DNA of 11,085 bases, taken from the NCBI GenBank assembly GCA_002338255.1, contig DDHX01000063.1:29271-40355 (forward strand), given 5' to 3'. This DNA is from Ruminococcaceae bacterium UBA1865 (lineage in GTDB: Bacteria > Bacillota > Clostridia > Oscillospirales > Acutalibacteraceae). How positions within the stretch are numbered: the first letter of the stretch is position 1; every line of letters starts with the position of its first letter. Shown here piece by piece: positions 6,553 through 11,085 of the stretch. Under the pieces are notes generated by a model that saw nothing but the letters and a program-made list of their open reading frames with translations, searched no databases and was not told the DNA's origin. A program made the translations under genes and the position numbers.

Positions 6553-6559
6553 GGGTGGT
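6553..6559 (+). promoter_or_regulatory. Ribosome binding site deciding the kinase start
   Basis: GGGTGGT is the only SD-like stretch near the kinase gene. It sits 6 bases before the TTG at 6566, but overlaps or follows the other in-frame TTG at 6551 and is too close to the one at 6560. This makes 6566 the preferred start. Confidence 0.5.
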
Positions 6560-6565
6560 TTGATT

Positions 6566-8461
6566 TTGAAAAAGTTAAAGGATTTGTTTAAAATAAAAAG
6601 CATTTTCACCGGGCTGTTTATCGTCTATGCGAGCGCAATTATGTTGTCCGCATGCATATTGGGATATATGCTGTCAAAAAATGTTTCTGATATCATTATG
6701 AAAACAGACATTAGCAGCAATCATCAAAAGATTACTTCTCTGGAATATGCTTATCAAAACCAGAACGACTCGTTAAAGTCTTCTATGCGAAAAATCTATA
6801 TGTTAAACATTAACCAGAACACGCCTGTTTGTAATTACCTCCAGAAATACCTTTCCTCAACTTCCTTATATTCCAATGAGAATTACCTAAATCAGTTCAG
6901 GACTCTTTATAACTACATGCTATTTGAAGAAAGCCCGTCAGATAAAAACATGAACATGTTTCTTATCACAGGAAAAACGCTCAAACCATTTGATATTTTA
7001 TACAGTGCATTCCCGAGCGGATTTGACCAGAAGGACTACGTTAAACCCATCATGGCGCAAATATATAAAAACAGTCATAGCAATATCAATGAAAGCACAA
7101 TTAACATTTTGCCCGCGATGACGGTCAAAAAAGGCAGCTCATCTGATCATATCTATGTCATATATGATTATCTAAGGAATATCGAAAATTCCAGCCAATA
7201 TTTCGGATATGTCGTCACAGCATATACAGCACAAAATTTGGATTCTAAAATAGGAAACGGCGACAGCGACCTCTGGGATACATATTATATTTTGACTGAA
7301 ACCGGAGATGTTGTTTACACCTCCACCGGCAATGGATACGAACAAAAATTCCAGTATTTTGATATAATTGCTCATATTTCTAATGGAAGCGTTCAGACAA
7401 CCGACAGTATCATTAATGTGAAAAAAAATGACAAATACGGTTTTTACGTTGTAAGCTTGGTGGATAAGAGCGGTCTTTACCGTGATGTGAACCAAAACAA
7501 CAAGTTTATTATCATTATTGTGGTGCTGTGCAGTATTGTGGCCATTGTATTGACGAACTTCTTGACAAGACTGATTCTGCGCCGCATTCGCCCAATCACG
7601 AAAGCCATGAAAACGGCCAAAGACGGTGATTTAAGCGCAAGAGCCACCGTATCGAAAAGCGGAAATGAATTTGATATGATAGCAGAAAGCTTTAACAGCA
7701 TGATGTGTAAAATTGATGAAGACATTCAATTGAGATATATCAGCGAAATCATGCAAAAAAGTGCGGAGCTTAAACAAAAAGAATCTGAATTATATGCCCT
7801 TCAAACACAGATTAACCCGCATTTTTTATACAACACACTGGAAATTATAAGAATGAAAGCACTCACCAATAAAGATAACGAAACAGCCTCTCTTATTAGA
7901 ATGCTTGCAACAATTTTTCGAAGTCGGACAAAAGATAAAATGGTCATCACGATTCGGGAGGAAATCAGATATTGTAATTCTCTGATGGAGTTATACAGTG
8001 TCAGATATGATGGAGAGCTGAATTACGACTTTAATATTGATGAAAGTATCATGGAGTACGCAATTCTTAAAGATTTGCTTCATCCTATTCTTGAAAATGC
8101 TGTTGTTCACGGACTTTGTTTCGGCGCTAAAACAGAAGATGAAAGCAATTTAACAATTTCAGCTGTAATGGATAGCGACAATAACATCCTGTTTTCTTTA
8201 AGTGACAATGGGCATGGAATTGATGCAGACACCTTAAACAAATTAAATGAAAGTCTGGGGAACATTACCACCTCAGATTTGAATTCCATCACTGAAAACA
8301 AACACATTGGATTTCTTAATGTGCAGCAACGCATTAAACTTGCATATGGAAACGACTATGGAATCAGTATTACAAGCTCTTCCAATGGAACGACCGTTAA
8401 TCTAAAGATTAAGGCATTATCTGTTCAGGAATTGACAGCAATAACCCGAAATTCTTTTTGA
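6566..8461 (+). CDS. YesM-like membrane sensor histidine kinase
   Basis: This 631-residue kinase senses an extracellular signal and phosphorylates the response regulator encoded next to it. It has a first membrane helix near residues 13-34, an extracellular domain of about 280 residues, a second helix near 314-337 (FIIIIVVLCSIVAIVLTNFL), and a HAMP linker near 339-395. The His_kinase domain typical of the YesM/LytS type follows, with LQTQINPHFLYNTL carrying the predicted phospho-accepting H419. The ATPase domain has the N box LHPILENAVVHG (N511) and the G box SDNGHGI (D547, G549, G551). The ORF can be read from a TTG at 6551, but the TTG at 6566 fits the GGGTGGT site better and gives the usual basic N-terminus (KKLKDLFKIK). 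No ATG lies near the first helix start. The response regulator starts 17 bases downstream. Kinases of this kind commonly control neighbouring sugar transporters; the ligand is unknown. Confidence 0.92.
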   Translation: MKKLKDLFKIKSIFTGLFIVYASAIMLSACILGYMLSKNVSDIIMKTDISSNHQKITSLEYAYQNQNDSLKSSMRKIYMLNINQNTPVCNYLQKYLSSTSLYSNENYLNQFRTLYNYMLFEESPSDKNMNMFLITGKTLKPFDILYSAFPSGFDQKDYVKPIMAQIYKNSHSNINESTINILPAMTVKKGSSSDHIYVIYDYLRNIENSSQYFGYVVTAYTAQNLDSKIGNGDSDLWDTYYILTETGDVVYTSTGNGYEQKFQYFDIIAHISNGSVQTTDSIINVKKNDKYGFYVVSLVDKSGLYRDVNQNNKFIIIIVVLCSIVAIVLTNFLTRLILRRIRPITKAMKTAKDGDLSARATVSKSGNEFDMIAESFNSMMCKIDEDIQLRYISEIMQKSAELKQKESELYALQTQINPHFLYNTLEIIRMKALTNKDNETASLIRMLATIFRSRTKDKMVITIREEIRYCNSLMELYSVRYDGELNYDFNIDESIMEYAILKDLLHPILENAVVHGLCFGAKTEDESNLTISAVMDSDNNILFSLSDNGHGIDADTLNKLNESLGNITTSDLNSITENKHIGFLNVQQRIKLAYGNDYGISITSSSNGTTVNLKIKALSVQELTAITRNSF

Positions 8462-8478
8462 AAAGGGAGGTTGGTTTT

Positions 8479-10083
8479 ATGTACTCTGTTCTTCTCGTCG
8501 ATGATGAGTCCATCATCATTGATGGCTTAAAACAATTGATTCACTGGGAAGACTACGGGCTTGAATTAAAAGGCACTGCACGCGATGGCCAAGCTGCGCT
8601 GGAAATGATGATGAGCGATCACTTTGACATTTTGATTACAGATATAAAAATGCCGGTCATGGACGGCCTTACTCTGCTCAAAGAAATAGAGCGAAATCAC
8701 CTTTCGATAAAAAGTCTGATTATAAGCGGATATGATGAATTTGATTATGTAAAAGAAGCGATTCGGTATGGCATAGAGAATTACCTTCTTAAGCCGGTTA
8801 ACGAAGAAGAACTGTCGGCAACCATTCTAAATCTTGTAAACAAGTTGGACAAAGAAAAAGATTTGCAAGTTATGACAGTCCTTAATGTTGACAACCTGTT
8901 TGAGAACATATTTTACCGTATGCTTACCGGCAACATAGAATTTGACGAGTTGCAAGATCGGGCTCGGCTGTTAAATATTAAGATTGATAAAAAATTCTAT
9001 TTAACAGCTACAGTAAGAATATTTTTTGATCCTGAAAAAAATATCCCCATCAAGGCAATTCGCAACTACATAATAAAAATGAAAAAAGAATTAATCAACT
9101 GTGAGTTCACAAAAGGGTTGGATAATAACAACTGCTGCTATATTGCAATATCACCTGACAATGAACTGATGGTTTTGGCGGGAAGCGATACCCCCATTGA
9201 TGTGAAAAGCATTCGGAATTCATTGAACACTCTGCTAAGTTCTTTGTATGAAAGTTTGGGATATAATTGGTTTGCGGCCATTGGTTCATTAGCGGATGGA
9301 GTCGAAAATATACCGGAAAGTTATTTGAATTCCCAAAAGATGCTCTTGTACAAATTTATTATGCCGTATAACACCATCGTCAACTATGAGGGAATGATTG
9401 AGCGGTCCTCTAATGTGAATCATAAGTTAAATATTGATTATCGAAAACTTGACAATCTGCTTCTTTTAGATTCCGAAGAAGAATGCATCCAAACACTCAA
9501 TGATTCATTTTTGAAAATTCAAAATCAGCCAAACATTTCGGTACAAGAGCTTAAAAGCCTTATCGCAGAAATACTGTTCCATGTTTTGGGCAATGATGGA
9601 AGCAGGAGCAATCTTTTTGAAGAAAGTGAAAACAGTTATGTTTTATACAATATTCTAAATATGTCATCCATTGATGACATAAAAAGCTGGCTCATTGATA
9701 TATCAACGAGTAAAATCAGGGAAAAAATAGAAAAGTCTAAAAATTTGAACCCCATTGCAATGAGCGTTTTAGAATATGTAAAAGGACATTATAATGAGGA
9801 AATTTCATTAAAAACGCTTGCGGATAAATTTAACGTAAACCCAACTTACTGCGGCCAGATTTTCAAACATGAAACAGGCATGCTTTTTACAGAGTATTTG
9901 TGTAACTACAGAATTGATCTGGCCAAACAAATCATCAGTGAAACTAATATGAAATTGCGGGAAGTAGCTTCTAAAGTGGGATTCTCCAATTCAAATTACT
10001 TTGCAAATGTATTTAAAAAAAAGGTCGGAGTATATCCGACGAAGTATAAAAAATTGATATCCAACACACAGACATCACCGTAA
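8479..10083 (+). CDS. YesN-like response regulator with AraC-type DNA-binding domain
   Basis: This 534-residue protein is the cognate transcription regulator of the kinase. The receiver domain (residues 1-120) has the acidic pocket D8-D9, phospho-acceptor D55 in LITDIKMPVMDG, S83 in IISGYDEF, and K105 in LLKPVNEEEL. A middle region of about 300 residues has no motif I can name and is normal for YesN relatives. The C-terminal AraC/XylS domain (about 428-525) has two helix-turn-helix units: ISLKTLADKFNVNPTYCGQIFK (442-463), and LREVASKVGFSNSNYFANVFKK (493-514) followed by GVYPTKYKK. The start is the ATG at 8479, behind GGGAGG at 8465-8470. An earlier in-frame TTG at 8458 would overlap the kinase stop and lies ahead of the ribosome site. 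The likely targets are the divergent transporter promoter and its own operon, through the tandem repeat at 6371-6410. Confidence 0.93.
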   Translation: MYSVLLVDDESIIIDGLKQLIHWEDYGLELKGTARDGQAALEMMMSDHFDILITDIKMPVMDGLTLLKEIERNHLSIKSLIISGYDEFDYVKEAIRYGIENYLLKPVNEEELSATILNLVNKLDKEKDLQVMTVLNVDNLFENIFYRMLTGNIEFDELQDRARLLNIKIDKKFYLTATVRIFFDPEKNIPIKAIRNYIIKMKKELINCEFTKGLDNNNCCYIAISPDNELMVLAGSDTPIDVKSIRNSLNTLLSSLYESLGYNWFAAIGSLADGVENIPESYLNSQKMLLYKFIMPYNTIVNYEGMIERSSNVNHKLNIDYRKLDNLLLLDSEEECIQTLNDSFLKIQNQPNISVQELKSLIAEILFHVLGNDGSRSNLFEESENSYVLYNILNMSSIDDIKSWLIDISTSKIREKIEKSKNLNPIAMSVLEYVKGHYNEEISLKTLADKFNVNPTYCGQIFKHETGMLFTEYLCNYRIDLAKQIISETNMKLREVASKVGFSNSNYFANVFKKKVGVYPTKYKKLISNTQTSP

Positions 10084-10109
10084 TCACCGTGAAAATTTAA
10101 TTATATTTT

Positions 10110-10163
10110 ATGAAAGAAAGGAGGATGCTTGCTTTTTTAAAATTCACAGTGGACTGCTTATAA
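10110..10163 (+). other. Unassigned strong ribosome-binding sequence with a 17-codon mini-ORF
   Basis: AAAGGAGG at 10117-10124 is a near-perfect Shine-Dalgarno sequence, yet no recognisable gene starts behind it. An ATG at 10110 and an in-frame ATG at 10125, which directly abuts the site, share one frame that ends with TAA at 10161. This ends 15 bases before the aldolase ATG. The product (17 or 12 residues) resembles nothing I know. It may be a leader peptide, a ribosome standby site or a decayed start. Spacing from the site to either ATG is poor, which argues against efficient translation. Confidence 0.25.
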
Positions 10164-10178
10164 AAAATTAGGAGGAAT

Positions 10179-11036
10179 ATGAAGTTGCTTGTTACATTAA
10201 ATGAAATATTAGTGGATGCAAAAGCTAAGAAGTACGCGGTTGGCCTGTTTAATACGGTTAACCTTGAAATGGCCAAAGGCGTCATATCTGCGGCAGAAGA
10301 TATGAAATCCCCCGTTATAATCGGAACGGCAGAGGTTCTGCTGCCTTATGCAAGTCTTGAAGAGTTATCATATTTTTTGTTGCCAATGGCGAAAAAGGCA
10401 ACGGTACCGGTAGTTCTTCATTTTGATCACGGCCTTACACGAAACAAAATAAACGAAGCAATTAGTTTAGGATTCAGCTCGATAATGTATGACTGTTCAG
10501 TCAAATCATTCGAAGATAACTTAGCTGAAGTTGCTGATATGGTAAAAACAGCAAGAAAAGCCGGAATCAGCGTTGAGGCCGAACTCGGACATGTGGGAGC
10601 GAATGATACAGGTGCTGCGGAAAATGTTGGAGAAAAAGACGACAGTATATATACGCAGGTTGCACAGGCAAAAGATTTTGCAGAAAGAACCAATGTGGAT
10701 GCTTTGGCAGTAGCAATTGGAACCGCTCACGGCGCATACAAGAGCAAACCAAAGTTAGATATACAGCGGTTAAAAGAAATATCAGAGGCGGTTAAAACAC
10801 CTTTGGTGCTTCATGGCGGCTCCGGACTTTCTGACGATGATTTCAGGAGCTGTATTGCAAACGGTATATCAAAAGTAAATATTTTTACAGACATTAACTG
10901 TGCTGCTGCGTTGGCAGCTTTTCAAAATTACACCGAAGGTTCGGGTATGACGGATTTAATAAACCCTATTGTTAAAGCGGTTTATGAAGAAACAATTAAA
11001 AAAATAAAAGTTTTTGACAGCTGCGGAAAATATTAA
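10179..11036 (+). CDS. Class II fructose/tagatose-bisphosphate aldolase family protein
   Basis: This 285-residue protein belongs to the zinc-dependent class II aldolases (FbaA, GatY/KbaY group, usually 280-310 residues), which split ketose bisphosphates into glycerone phosphate and an aldehyde phosphate. Visible motifs are YAVGLFN (19-25), VVLHFDHG (78-85) with catalytic D83 and zinc ligand H84, EAELGHVG (133-140), AIGTAHGAYK (179-188) with zinc ligand H184, and LHGGSG (211-216) with zinc ligand H212. All metal ligands are present, so it should be active. The stretch SIMYDCS (101-107) has Cys where many relatives have Gly. The sequence does not separate fructose- from tagatose-bisphosphate or other substrates. 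The start is the ATG at 10179, only 3 bases after GGAGG (10171-10175). The in-frame TTG at 10185 has a better 9-base spacing and aligns nearly as well with relatives. No clear promoter separates it from the two-component genes 95 bases upstream. Confidence 0.88.
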   Translation: MKLLVTLNEILVDAKAKKYAVGLFNTVNLEMAKGVISAAEDMKSPVIIGTAEVLLPYASLEELSYFLLPMAKKATVPVVLHFDHGLTRNKINEAISLGFSSIMYDCSVKSFEDNLAEVADMVKTARKAGISVEAELGHVGANDTGAAENVGEKDDSIYTQVAQAKDFAERTNVDALAVAIGTAHGAYKSKPKLDIQRLKEISEAVKTPLVLHGGSGLSDDDFRSCIANGISKVNIFTDINCAAALAAFQNYTEGSGMTDLINPIVKAVYEETIKKIKVFDSCGKY

Positions 11037-11085
11037 TGATAAGAAGCACTATGTAATCGTGTCAAAATTCGATTTTCCACCTTGT

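Larger units (their letters stand above)
6178..6565. other. Divergent regulatory region between the transporter and two-component operons
   Basis: These 388 AT-rich bases contain no gene. From left to right they hold the transporter ribosome site (6185-6189), a perfect 13-bp direct repeat (6191-6226), a cre-like site (6233-6246), a hairpin (6272-6303), the minus-strand promoter (6330-6359), a tandem repeat (6371-6410), the plus-strand promoter (6413-6440), an untranslated leader of roughly 115 bases, and the kinase ribosome site. Apart from these I see nothing in 6441-6550. Confidence 0.7.

Noticed and set aside
1..11085. Defence system, prophage, insertion sequence, CRISPR array or RNA gene.
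   Set aside because: No transposase, integrase, nuclease or terminal inverted repeats, no regularly spaced repeats and no tRNA or rRNA signatures were seen; every large gene fits sugar sensing, uptake or breakdown.

Overview
The window looks like a carbohydrate-utilisation locus from a low-GC Gram-positive anaerobe, most likely a member of the Clostridia. The reasons are AT-rich intergenic DNA, strong GGAGG-type ribosome binding sites, TTG start codons, a lipoprotein solute-binding protein, and the Lpl-type permease plus YesM/YesN-type two-component gene set. I cannot name the species. I see no mobile element, CRISPR array, tRNA or rRNA.

Layout. On the minus strand, reading from about 6180 down to 1, lie two sugar ABC permeases (LplB-like, LplC-like), a lipoprotein solute-binding protein, a Gfo/Idh/MocA-fold protein with GH109-like motifs, and a GH30 glycoside hydrolase. 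The last is cut by the left window edge exactly at its predicted nucleophile. On the plus strand lie a YesM-like sensor histidine kinase (6566-8461), a YesN-like AraC-type response regulator (8479-10083) and a class II fructose/tagatose-bisphosphate aldolase family gene (10179-11036). Bases 11037-11085 hold nothing I recognise. The two groups diverge from a 388-base AT-rich region (6178-6565). It carries a good candidate promoter in each direction, an imperfect tandem 20-bp repeat between the two -35 boxes, and, in the transporter leader, a hairpin, a cre-like site and a perfect 13-bp direct repeat.

How the genes may work together (inference). The membrane kinase senses an extracellular carbohydrate, directly or through the binding protein. 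The response regulator then activates the divergent transporter operon. An oligosaccharide is imported by the three-part transporter, which has no ATPase gene here and presumably borrows a shared MsmX-type ATPase. It is then degraded in the cytoplasm by the GH30 enzyme, which has no signal peptide, and by the Gfo/Idh/MocA-fold protein. The aldolase may feed the sugar phosphates into glycolysis. The substrate cannot be read from the sequence.

This is a recognisable type of locus rather than a new kind of system. The points most worth a second look are the divergent operator, the missing EKP lysine in the Gfo/Idh/MocA-fold protein, the repeats in the transporter leader, and a 10-bp motif shared upstream of the two enzyme genes.
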